DNA from: SHLJ01 sp041618535
Lineage (GTDB): Bacteria > Bacteroidota > Bacteroidia > Flavobacteriales > Flavobacteriaceae
NCBI GenBank assembly: GCA_041618535.1
Contig: JBFKFP010000039.1
Coordinates: forward strand, 1-20,299
Direction: 5' to 3'
Length of the DNA stretch: 20,299 nucleotides
Numbering within the stretch: position 1 is the stretch's first letter; each line of letters opens with the position of its first letter. Made by a program: the position numbers and the translations under genes. Below the pieces are notes generated by a model. The model ran no database searches and was not told the origin of the DNA. It was given only the letters and a program-made list of their open reading frames with translations. This document shows, one piece after another, positions 1-7,115 of the stretch.

Positions 1-2368
1 AGGTCAATCTGAAGCCGATTCGAACTGGATGGTTGCCATCTCGTTTATCGTTGGAGCCATTTGCTCCGGATTGGCTGGTTTCATCGGAATGCGAGTAGCA
101 ACCAAAGCCAACGTGCGCACAACCAATGCTGCCCGTACTTCGCTTGGCAAGGCTCTTGAAGTGGCTTTTGCCGGAGGTTCAGTTATGGGGCTTGGTGTTG
201 TTGGATTAGGTGTTTTGGGTTTAAGCGGACTTTTTGCTTTTTACAATACCCAGGGATGGGGAATCAATGAAGTACTTAATGTGCTTTCAGGTTTTTCATT
301 AGGTGCATCATCAATCGCTCTGTTTGCTCGTGTTGGTGGTGGAATTTACACCAAAGCTGCAGATGTTGGAGCCGACCTCGTTGGTAAAGTTGAAGCAGGT
401 ATTCCTGAGGACCACCCGTTAAACCCGGCCACAATTGCCGACAATGTTGGCGATAATGTTGGTGATGTTGCAGGTATGGGTGCCGATCTCTTCGAATCTT
501 ATGTAGGATCGATCATTGGTACCATGGTACTTGGTGCACTTATTATTACCCCGGAATTCGATGGATTAGGTGCTGTTTATCTCCCGCTTGCATTAGCCGC
601 GGCCGGTATTGTAATGTCTATCATCGGGACGTTTTTTGTAAAGGTAAAGGAAGGCGGGTCGCCTCATAGAGCCCTGAATATTGGAGAATTCGGATCAGCT
701 GGTTTTATGGTTGTTGCTGCATTTTTCCTGATTAAAGCTTTTATCCCGGAACAAATCGAGGGTCTGCCCTACGGATCATGGGGAGTGTTTATAGCCGTGA
801 TCACCGGATTGATAGCCGGCCTGCTTGTAGGTAAGATTACTGAATATTATACGGGGACCGGTAAACCCCCGGTTAAATCTATTGTCAGGCAGTCTGAGAC
901 CGGTTCGGCAACCAATATCATTGCCGGCCTGGGAGTAGGGATGATATCTACGGCTATCCCTATCATTCTAATAGCAGCTGCTATCCTGATTTCTCATTAT
1001 TTTTCAGGTCTTTACGGAATCGCTATCGCGGCGGTCGGGATGCTGGCCAACACCGGAATTCAATTAGCGGTTGACGCTTACGGACCGATTTCTGACAATG
1101 CCGGTGGAATTGCTGAAATGAGCGAATTGCCAAGCGAGGTTCGGCAAAGAACCGATAAATTAGACGCTGTTGGAAATACAACCGCTGCTATCGGTAAAGG
1201 ATTCGCCATTGCTTCTGCCGCCCTTACTGCCCTGGCACTTTTTGCGGCATTCATGCAGACGGCGAATGTAAAAGCCATAGATGTTTCTCAGCCCAAGATC
1301 ATGGCTGGTCTTTTGATTGGAGGGATGCTTCCGTTCGTGTTCTCCGCTCTTTCTATGAATGCTGTGGGCCGAGCCGCTATGGCAATGATAGAGGAAGTCA
1401 GGCGTCAATTCCGCGATATTCCCGAATTGAAGAATGCATTAGCGGTAATGGTGAAATATGATTCTGATATGTCTAAAGCCTCCGAGGCCGACAGGAAGAT
1501 CTTCGATGCTGCCGATGGTTTTGCCGAATATGAAAAGTGTGTTGCAATCTCAACAACAGCGTCGATAAAAGAAATGATTCTGCCGGGAATCCTGGCTATT
1601 GCCGTTCCTGTCGGGATCGGGTTCATTGGTGGAGCCGAAATGCTGGGTGGGCTGTTAGCCGGTGTAACCACAGCCGGTGTACTTATGGCTATCTTCCAGT
1701 CTAATGCCGGAGGTGCATGGGATAACGCCAAGAAAATGATTGAAGAGGAAGGCCGAAAGGGTACAGATGCCCATAAGGCTGCGGTTGTAGGAGATACTGT
1801 GGGAGATCCATTCAAAGACACATCAGGACCATCACTAAATATCCTTTTGAAGTTGATGTCTGTAGTAGCCCTGGTTATCGCTCCAAGTATTGCGATCACT
1901 TCAGATGCGGCCCAGGCATATGCTCAGGAGATCAGCAAAGAAGTAAAGGTCAATATGGAGTCTAATGAAGATGGAACGGTTAAAGCCGTAATCACAACAA
2001 TAACTTCTGAAAATGGTGAGGAAATTACCGAGGAGAAAGTTATTGAAGGATCAGAGGCAGAAGTAAAAGCTCAGATGGAAGCCCTGAAGTCTGAGGGAAT
2101 ACAAATTGAACGTGGAACAGATGCGAATATGTCAACTGAAGGTAAAGAGGTGCGAGTTGAAATGGAAAAGACCGGTGATGAGCTCGTTAAGGCCACTGTA
2201 ACAACCGTGACTACGGTTAATGGAGAGGAGAAGACGTCTACAGAGATCATCGAGGGTACAGAAGAGGAGGTGATGGCTAAAATTGATGCTTTGAAAGCTG
2301 AAGATAGTGAAATGACAAGGACTACGAAGAAGGTGATCAAAGAAGTAGAAGAAGTCAGGAACAACTAG
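1..2368 (+). CDS. hppA: K+-dependent membrane-bound pyrophosphatase, 5'-truncated by window edge
   Basis: Integral membrane pyrophosphatase that couples pyrophosphate hydrolysis to H+ or Na+ export across the inner membrane. The frame is open from base 2, and the ATG at 29 is internal. Compared with the family, roughly 90-110 N-terminal residues lie outside the window. Counting from the ATG at 29, the pyrophosphate-binding motif DVGADLVGKVE is at 112-122 and the Mg-PPi aspartate cluster DNVGDNVGD begins at 138. GNTTAAIGKG at 382-391 has Ala where K+-independent enzymes have Lys, which points to the K+-dependent subclass. Whether it pumps Na+ or H+ cannot be decided here. Many hydrophobic helices precede a last membrane segment ending near residue 630. 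After it comes an unusual charged tail of about 140 residues made of two similar repeats (637-705 and 706-779). A bidirectional terminator follows the stop codon. Confidence 0.97.
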   Translation, partial: GQSEADSNWMVAISFIVGAICSGLAGFIGMRVATKANVRTTNAARTSLGKALEVAFAGGSVMGLGVVGLGVLGLSGLFAFYNTQGWGINEVLNVLSGFSLGASSIALFARVGGGIYTKAADVGADLVGKVEAGIPEDHPLNPATIADNVGDNVGDVAGMGADLFESYVGSIIGTMVLGALIITPEFDGLGAVYLPLALAAAGIVMSIIGTFFVKVKEGGSPHRALNIGEFGSAGFMVVAAFFLIKAFIPEQIEGLPYGSWGVFIAVITGLIAGLLVGKITEYYTGTGKPPVKSIVRQSETGSATNIIAGLGVGMISTAIPIILIAAAILISHYFSGLYGIAIAAVGMLANTGIQLAVDAYGPISDNAGGIAEMSELPSEVRQRTDKLDAVGNTTAAIGKGFAIASAALTALALFAAFMQTANVKAIDVSQPKIMAGLLIGGMLPFVFSALSMNAVGRAAMAMIEEVRRQFRDIPELKNALAVMVKYDSDMSKASEADRKIFDAADGFAEYEKCVAISTTASIKEMILPGILAIAVPVGIGFIGGAEMLGGLLAGVTTAGVLMAIFQSNAGGAWDNAKKMIEEEGRKGTDAHKAAVVGDTVGDPFKDTSGPSLNILLKLMSVVALVIAPSIAITSDAAQAYAQEISKEVKVNMESNEDGTVKAVITTITSENGEEITEEKVIEGSEAEVKAQMEALKSEGIQIERGTDANMSTEGKEVRVEMEKTGDELVKATVTTVTTVNGEEKTSTEIIEGTEEEVMAKIDALKAEDSEMTRTTKKVIKEVEEVRNN
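1937..2365 (+). repeat. Tandem repeat of about 69 residues encoding the HppA C-terminal tail
   Basis: The last 143 codons of hppA contain two similar units. Unit A begins KEVKVNME at 1937 and unit B begins KEVRVEME at 2144, a period of 207 bases. Corresponding segments are VKAVITTITSENGEE / VKATVTTVTTVNGEE and VIEGSEAEVKAQMEALKSE / IIEGTEEEVMAKIDALKAE. Both are charged, Thr-rich and look like beta-strands followed by a helix. Family topology (16 membrane helices, both ends outside) would place this tail in the periplasm; that is inference. Confidence 0.85.
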
Positions 2369-2387
2369 ATATCAATATCTTATAAAT

Positions 2388-2419
2388 AAAAAAACCACGC
2401 CTGCAAGCGTGGTTTTTTT
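2388..2419. terminator. Bidirectional rho-independent terminator between hppA and the lipoprotein gene
   Basis: Stem CCACGC (2395-2400), loop CTGCAA, stem GCGTGG (2407-2412). A 7-T run follows (2413-2419) and a 7-A run precedes (2388-2394). It can therefore end hppA on the plus strand and the convergent lipoprotein gene on the minus strand. Confidence 0.9.
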
Positions 2420-2432
2420 ATGATTTATGATT

Positions 2433-2963
2433 TTACTGCCGAGCAAACCGATAGGTGTCGGTCCTTGTTATCGTGGTTACCGTACCGTCATAAGCCGTTT
2501 CAGAGCTACTCGACATAATCTTGTATTTAAGTGCGGTCTCCGTAAGTTCAGTTATCGTACCCTGGTTGGGTTCGCCATCTATGATTAAAGTGATACTGCT
2601 GCTCGATCGGTTCCAGGTTCCAATATCCTCTTTTTCAAAATAACCATAGTAAAGTGTTTCTTCGCCTTCGCTATCGGTGACGATATGATCCACGTAATAA
2701 GATCCGGAATATGTATAATTATCCGGGTCTGAAAGGACCATGTTCATGTTCATCTCCCAACCTACCCCTGTAAACTGGGAATTGGTCACATTATCATTAA
2801 GGATGTCGGTTCGGGATCCAAAGTACGAGTAACTCATCAACTTCCAGTTGCCTGTTATTTGCAATTCTTCTTGTTGAAAAGGAGATTCGTTATCACTGTC
2901 CTTGGAACAACCTGTAAACACGATAAGTGAGAGAGATAAGAGTAATCTTCCAAAAAATTTCAT
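2433..2963 (-). CDS. Lipocalin-like lipoprotein
   Basis: Predicted lipoprotein of 176 residues. The chosen start (ATG at 2963) gives a compact signal peptide, MKFFGRLLLSLSLIVFTGC, with the lipobox Cys at 19, followed by a Ser/Asp/Glu-rich linker. The longer frame to 3020 would add 19 residues before the signal peptide and is rejected. The mature part begins ITGNWKLMSYSYFG, like the first strand of lipocalin-like domains common in Bacteroidota, and the rest is rich in alternating beta-strand and Tyr/Thr patterns. Ligand and role are unknown. A TACTTTG sequence, close to the TAnnTTTG -7 consensus, lies just upstream of the chosen start. The gene is convergent with hppA and shares its terminator. 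Confidence 0.75.
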   Translation of the reverse strand: MKFFGRLLLSLSLIVFTGCSKDSDNESPFQQEELQITGNWKLMSYSYFGSRTDILNDNVTNSQFTGVGWEMNMNMVLSDPDNYTYSGSYYVDHIVTDSEGEETLYYGYFEKEDIGTWNRSSSSITLIIDGEPNQGTITELTETALKYKIMSSSSETAYDGTVTTITRTDTYRFARQ

Positions 2964-3000
2964 CGCTTTTTTAAGTTTGTCAAAGTAAGATACGAAATTT

Positions 3001-3022
3001 CCATGAAAATAAAGTTTCATGG
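3001..3022. repeat. Inverted repeat upstream of the lipoprotein gene
   Basis: Perfect 8-base arms CCATGAAA (3001-3008) and TTTCATGG (3015-3022) separated by 6 bases. It lies about 40 bases upstream of the lipoprotein start, near where a -33 element would fall. It could be an operator; no regulator is identified and chance is possible. Confidence 0.35.
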
Positions 3023-3086
3023 TTTCATACTGAAGCCCAATCCCGGAGAAGTGATTCCCTAAGTTAAGAGGGTGTAACCAGCTGGT

Positions 3087-3701
3087 CTAGAATAATCCGT
3101 GAATTTCAGCGTCAATCCGATTGATAACATTTCCAAGGTCTTCGGGGTTATCTACAAAATCGACGTCATCTACGTTAATGATCAGTAACTTTCCCTTGTC
3201 GTACCCGTGAATCCATGCTTCATAGCGCTCATTAAGACGGCTTAAATAATCGATGCTGATCGAGTTCTCGTAATCTCGGCCACGCTTGTGAATCTGTTTA
3301 ACCAGGTTCGGGATGGTACTCCTGAGATAGATCAGTATATCAGGCCCCTGTACCAGGGATTCCATCAACTGGAAGAGGGACGAATAGTTCTCAAAATCCC
3401 TGTTGGTCATAAGTCCCATGGCATGCAGGTTGGGAGCAAAGATGTGAGCATCTTCATAAATAGTCCTGTCCTGGACTACATTCTTACCGCTCTGTCTTAT
3501 ATTGAGCACCTGGCGAAAACGGCTGTTAAGGAAATAAACCTGCAGGTTAAAACTCCAACGCTCCATCTGGTTATAAAAATCGTCCAGATACGGATTGTCT
3601 ACAACATCCTCGAGATGCGCTTCCCATCTGTAATGTTTGGCTAATAATTTAGTGAGCGTGGTCTTCCCTGCGCCGATATTACCGGCTATAGCAACATGCA
3701 T
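3087..3701 (-). CDS. Deoxynucleoside kinase (dNK/dCK-dGK family)
   Basis: Cytosolic salvage enzyme that phosphorylates a deoxynucleoside to its 5'-monophosphate using ATP. The 204-residue protein starts MHVAIAGNIGAGKTT, with the P-loop GNIGAGKT at 7-14. It has the acidic E31-D32, the family motif DRTIYED at 78-84, and an Arg/Lys-rich LID, KQIHKRGRDYEN, at 135-146. Length matches bacterial members (about 200-220 residues). Substrate specificity (dA, dG, dC or dT) cannot be told by eye. Its start is only 4 bases beyond the stop of the upstream unknown gene, so the two are almost certainly cotranscribed. No clear terminator follows; a perfect 10-base palindrome (3077-3086) abuts the stop codon. 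Confidence 0.93.
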   Translation of the reverse strand: MHVAIAGNIGAGKTTLTKLLAKHYRWEAHLEDVVDNPYLDDFYNQMERWSFNLQVYFLNSRFRQVLNIRQSGKNVVQDRTIYEDAHIFAPNLHAMGLMTNRDFENYSSLFQLMESLVQGPDILIYLRSTIPNLVKQIHKRGRDYENSISIDYLSRLNERYEAWIHGYDKGKLLIINVDDVDFVDNPEDLGNVINRIDAEIHGLF

Positions 3702-3705
3702 AAGT

Positions 3706-4488
3706 TTAATTCCCTTTTATATGAAACTGGTGAAGAATTTCACCGTCATAAATATACAAGGTTTCATCGGTTAGGAAAAACTGATTTATTAACAATTCCG
3801 GCAGCTTCAATCTATTGATCTCATTGGTTTTCTGACTGAAATAAAAGAGCTGATTTTCCTTTTTCAAAACCAGGTCGCCCTTGCTCTGTTCCAATTCGGT
3901 AAAGCCTTGATTTGGAATCTTCTGTACCAGGTTTCCAAAATAATTATAGGTGTAGAGAGCATCCATGGTGAGCAGATAACTGTAGTTGAAATTACTGCAG
4001 AGGTCTAAAACCTCGCCTTCTACAGGTAAGGTCTTTACACGAGATTTATTCGTGCGGTAATCGAACAATTCCAATTGCTGGGTATTCTGATTGTAGAGCC
4101 AGATACTGCTGTCGAATCCTGTGGAAACCCTTCTTACCAATCTGAAGGGGCTTATGGTATTAAAGTCAAGGATGGCGATTTCAGCCAGGCGGTTATCAAG
4201 AATGATTACAGTATTAAACAGCTCATAGAAGAGATTGATCTTAAGGGGGTTAAAAACGTCAGCTGTGCTGATGTCCCCGAGCTGAATATTGCTGAAATTC
4301 ATCTCGGATGCCTCCTTGGTTTTGATGAACTCCTGATTTCGAATGTGAAAAACGGTCCCGAAATTATCTGCACCAACCAGCCTGTCTGTACTGAACTTCT
4401 GTTCACCTGTCTTTTCCAACTTTAAACCGGTCTGGCAGAAAAGACTCATAGAGAAGAAAAAAACTAAAATGGACCAGGTGATTTTCAT
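3706..4488 (-). CDS. Exported protein of unknown function, cotranscribed with dNK
   Basis: Not recognised as a named family. The 260-residue protein has a clear signal peptide, MKITWSILVFFFSMSLFCQ, and a mature part dominated by short beta-strand patterns with recurring Tyr/Phe-Asn/Asp turns, such as SSIWLYNQNTQQLELFDYRT and YTYNYFGNLVQKIP. That spacing is reminiscent of beta-propeller blades, but no exact repeat is visible, so the fold is only a suggestion. There is no lipobox and no barrel-type terminal Phe. The ATG at 4488 is supported by the signal peptide directly after it. It precedes the nucleoside kinase by 4 bases on the same strand. A TACTTTCG sequence (one mismatch to TAnnTTTG) lies just upstream of the ATG. 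Confidence 0.85.
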   Translation of the reverse strand: MKITWSILVFFFSMSLFCQTGLKLEKTGEQKFSTDRLVGADNFGTVFHIRNQEFIKTKEASEMNFSNIQLGDISTADVFNPLKINLFYELFNTVIILDNRLAEIAILDFNTISPFRLVRRVSTGFDSSIWLYNQNTQQLELFDYRTNKSRVKTLPVEGEVLDLCSNFNYSYLLTMDALYTYNYFGNLVQKIPNQGFTELEQSKGDLVLKKENQLFYFSQKTNEINRLKLPELLINQFFLTDETLYIYDGEILHQFHIKGN

Positions 4489-4520
4489 ACTCTCCGAAAG
4501 TACAAAAATCAGGCCAGATA

Positions 4521-5089
4521 TCAGCAGATCAGATTATAGCCAAATCCCCTAACGTTTACGATTTTCACCTTGGGATCCGACTTTAATTTCTTTCTGAGCT
4601 TACTGATAAAAACATACATTCTTCTCGCCGTGAAAAAGTCGTCCCGGCCCCATAGCTTTTCGAGTACGGCAGACCGGTCAAGAACCTCATTTTTATTCCT
4701 GATCAAATTATGAAGCAGATGGGACTCAAGGTGGTAAGTTGAAATTTCTCCTCATCTTCAAGCCGAAGCCATTGTTTCTGGAGGTTAAATGTGAATTTAC
4801 CGAATTCGACCTCTTCAATGATTCGCTGAACTTTAGTCCGGTATAACAGCTTATGCATTTTCACGATAAGTCCCTCCATGCTGAAAGGTTTTTTAAGGCA
4901 ATCGTTGCCACCCAAGGAGAATCCTTCAACAACATCCTTGGTCTGGCACTTCGCGGTAATAAAGATGATCGGGATCTCGTCGTTTTCCAGCCTGATTTCC
5001 CTTGCAAGCGTAAATCCATCTTTTTTAGGCATCATTACATCTAGCACCAGCAGGTCGGGATCATTTTCTGTTTTTGAACCGATTGAAAG
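4521..5089 (-). pseudogene. Decayed OmpR-family response regulator (5'-truncated and frameshifted)
   Basis: Remnant of a two-component response regulator with a receiver and a winged-helix DNA-binding domain. The receiver part reads NDPDLLVLDVMMPKKDGF (phospho-acceptor Asp), then PIIFITAK (switch Thr) and LKKPFS (conserved Lys). The C-terminal part, VLEKLWGRDDFFTARRMYVF to NVRGFGYNLIC, is a typical OmpR winged helix. There are two lesions. First, upstream of about 5065 the N-terminal 35-45 receiver residues with the acidic pocket are absent; the frame closes at a stop (5090-5092) and no start fits. Second, a one-base deletion near 4725-4728 shifts the frame: restoring one G gives LTTLESHLLHNLIRNKNEV, joining the two halves exactly. 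No histidine kinase gene is nearby. The product is very unlikely to work. Confidence 0.9.
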
Positions 5090-5112
5090 TTAGAATTCCT
5101 GATTTTCACAAT

Positions 5113-5130
5113 GTTAATGTTGTGATAAAC
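5113..5130 (+). promoter_or_regulatory. Upstream element shared by both GLPGLI genes, copy 1
   Basis: GTTAATGTTGTGATAAAC lies 81 bases before the first GLPGLI ATG. It matches 16 of 18 bases of the element before the second gene (6129-6146), at nearly the same distance (85 bases). The surrounding spacer sequence is not conserved, so this is either a retained regulatory site or a relic of the duplication. A weak -7-like CATATTTG (5157-5164) follows. Confidence 0.5.
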
Positions 5131-5193
5131 TGATTGTTTAATGTTTAATAAATTAACATATTTGTTAAACAAAACTAAATTAAACTTTCAATT

Positions 5194-6042
5194 ATGAAGG
5201 CATTTTTCATCAAAATGAGTTCGCTGGTTCTAATTTTTCTCCTGTCTGTTGGTTTTACAAGTTCCGAACCCGTAGATGATTTTCAGGGAAAGGCTTATTA
5301 TTTTTCAAAATCCAGGCTTGAACTGGGTAACTGGGGATCAAGACTTAGTGAAGCCCAGAAAAAACAGATAGAGGCACGATTAAAGAACAGGTTGGAGAAG
5401 GTTTATATCCTGACATTTAACAAAGAGGAGTCGTACTTCTATGAGGATGAAAAGCTCGATGCGATCTCAGGGGCAACCGATTCATGGGGTAAGAATTTCG
5501 CGCCCGGTGAGCAGTATAAGAATGTAAAGAGCAATACTCAGATCCAGGAGCAGGAGTTTTATGGTAAACGATTCCTTGTCAAGGATCAATTGCAGCCAAT
5601 TGAATGGAATATGAATGGCGAGTCTAAGCAAATCGGTAAGTATATGTGTTTTAAGGCTACAGCTTCGATACCGACAGATGAACTCAGCTGGTATTCGTTC
5701 TCATGGGGAGATCTGAGGAACGGTGAAAGTCAGAACAATGCAGAACCAGCAGGAGATCCCTCAGAAGAAGTTAAGAACATGACTGAAGTAGAAGCGTGGT
5801 ATACCCTTCAAATACCGGTTCAGCATGGTCCATCCGAATACTGGGGATTACCAGGATTGATCCTGGAGGTGAGTGCTGGAGATACTACTATGCTTTGCTC
5901 GAAGATAATTATGAATCCGGATGAGAAAACTACCATTGAGGCACCTGAAAAAGGTAAAGTTGTCACTAAAAAAGAGTATAAGACCATCATCACGGAAAAG
6001 ATGAGAGAATTCAGGGACAACAGGATGGGAAGACGCCGCTGA
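5194..6042 (+). CDS. GLPGLI family protein, first paralog
   Basis: Exported protein of 282 residues of the GLPGLI family, whose biochemical role is not established. A signal peptide (MKAFFIKMSSLVLIFLLSVGF) is followed by FQGKAYYFSKS, shared with the next gene. The family motif is at 218-223 within EYWGLPGLILEV. Two Cys (in YMCFKATA and MLCSKI) are conserved in the paralog and could form a disulfide. The C-terminus is strongly basic (MGRRR). The start is set by the signal peptide and by the shared CAATTATGAA context at both paralog starts. The gene is divergent from the response-regulator remnant and followed by 171 bases containing what looks like the second paralog's own promoter. It probably works with the barrel protein at 7116. 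Confidence 0.92.
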   Translation: MKAFFIKMSSLVLIFLLSVGFTSSEPVDDFQGKAYYFSKSRLELGNWGSRLSEAQKKQIEARLKNRLEKVYILTFNKEESYFYEDEKLDAISGATDSWGKNFAPGEQYKNVKSNTQIQEQEFYGKRFLVKDQLQPIEWNMNGESKQIGKYMCFKATASIPTDELSWYSFSWGDLRNGESQNNAEPAGDPSEEVKNMTEVEAWYTLQIPVQHGPSEYWGLPGLILEVSAGDTTMLCSKIIMNPDEKTTIEAPEKGKVVTKKEYKTIITEKMREFRDNRMGRRR

Positions 6043-6128
6043 AAAATTTAACATTACTTTAATCTTTACAGCTTAAACCAATGAGTGATTTAGTGGTCTA
6101 AAGGCTGAGCTGTTGCATATTTAACTGT

Positions 6129-6146
6129 GTTAATATTATGATAAAC
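6129..6146 (+). promoter_or_regulatory. Upstream element shared by both GLPGLI genes, copy 2
   Basis: GTTAATATTATGATAAAC differs from the 5113-5130 copy at two positions and lies 85 bases before the second GLPGLI start. It sits about 26 bases upstream of a perfect -7 element, where an activator or -33 contact could be. Confidence 0.5.
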
Positions 6147-6172
6147 CAAATGCGACGCATCAAATGTTCAGT

Positions 6173-6180
6173 TAAGTTTG
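6173..6180 (+). promoter_or_regulatory. Bacteroidota -7 promoter element for the second GLPGLI gene
   Basis: TAAGTTTG fits the TAnnTTTG consensus exactly and ends 33 bases before the ATG at 6214. No clear TTG is seen at the usual -33 distance. A start at 6178 would fall inside this element, which supports 6214 as the real start. Confidence 0.5.
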
Positions 6181-6213
6181 TTAGGCATTATAAACCAACA
6201 TTTTAAACCAATT

Positions 6214-7083
6214 ATGAAAGCCTTTATCAGTCTCCTCTCATTTGCCCTTCTGTTTTCGACCGCTGTAAACGCCCAGGAATTTCAGGGAAAAGCATATTAC
6301 TTCTCCAAAACCACCGTCGATATGGATAACTGGGGTGGAAGGGAAATGTCACCAGATATGAAGGCCAGGATTGCCGAGCGCATGAAAAACATGTTCGAGA
6401 AGACCTATATTCTAACATTCAACCGTACAGAATCCATATACAAGGAAGAGGAGGCACTTGAAGCTCCCGGCCGAGGGGGTGGATGGGGTTTTATGTCCTC
6501 GTTTACCGGTGGGCCTCAATATAAGAATGTCCAGCAGGGAAATCTTTTACAGGAGCAGGAGTTCTTCGGGAAACAGTTCCTGGTTAAGGATTCGTTGCCA
6601 AAGCTCGAGTGGAAGATGGGGACGGAGACCAAACAGATAGGTCAGTATACCTGCTTCAAGGCCACTGCCACAAAAACGGTGGATGATTTGGATTGGAGAA
6701 GTATGAGGCGTCGGGATAATGACGAGTCTAATGACAAGAAGACAGACTCAACCACTGCTGGACAAAATGATCCGACGGATCAGATTGAAGTACCAAAGGA
6801 GATCGAAGTTACAGCCTGGTATACACCACAAATCCCTGTCAGTCAGGGGCCTGCTGAATACTGGGGACTTCCCGGACTTATTTTAGAGGTCAATGCCGAC
6901 CGGACAACCATACTCTGCTCTAAGATTATAATTAACCCTGAAGTGAAGAGTGAAATAAAAATGCCTTCCAAAGGTGAGGTGGTGACCAAACAAGAATACA
7001 ATGATACCGTAAAGAAGAAGATGGAAGAGATGCGGGAGATGTGGGGCGGAAGACGAGGTGGTGACCGCCGAAGAGGTAACTGA
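6214..7083 (+). CDS. GLPGLI family protein, second paralog
   Basis: Exported 289-residue paralog of the preceding gene. A signal peptide (MKAFISLLSFALLFSTAVNAQ) precedes EFQGKAYYFSK. The GLPGLI motif is again at 218-223 in AEYWGLPGLILEV, and the two Cys (YTCFKATA, ILCSKI) are kept. It differs by an inserted hydrophilic Asp/Asn/Thr linker (around residues 168-190) and a longer basic tail (GGRRGGDRRRGN). The ATG at 6214 is preferred to a TTG at 6178, which lies in the promoter and would put 12 residues before the signal peptide. The barrel gene starts 32 bases after the stop, so the two are likely an operon. Tandem duplication explains the pair, and the divergence suggests it is old. Molecular function is unknown. 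Confidence 0.92.
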   Translation: MKAFISLLSFALLFSTAVNAQEFQGKAYYFSKTTVDMDNWGGREMSPDMKARIAERMKNMFEKTYILTFNRTESIYKEEEALEAPGRGGGWGFMSSFTGGPQYKNVQQGNLLQEQEFFGKQFLVKDSLPKLEWKMGTETKQIGQYTCFKATATKTVDDLDWRSMRRRDNDESNDKKTDSTTAGQNDPTDQIEVPKEIEVTAWYTPQIPVSQGPAEYWGLPGLILEVNADRTTILCSKIIINPEVKSEIKMPSKGEVVTKQEYNDTVKKKMEEMREMWGGRRGGDRRRGN

Positions 7084-7115
7084 TCCGTCTAATCGACTTA
7101 AGCAACCAAGAAAAC

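Noticed and set aside
1405..1899. 164-codon open frame on the minus strand
   Set aside because: Antisense shadow of hppA, within its conserved membrane domain.
2964..3020. Longer N-terminus for the lipoprotein (start at 3020)
   Set aside because: It would place 19 charged residues before a clean lipoprotein signal peptide, and a promoter-like element lies between the two starts.
4703..5047. Receiver-only protein starting at GTG 5047
   Set aside because: The GTG is a codon inside the receiver core (LLVLDVMM); a protein starting there would lack the first receiver strands, so it was treated as part of a pseudogene.
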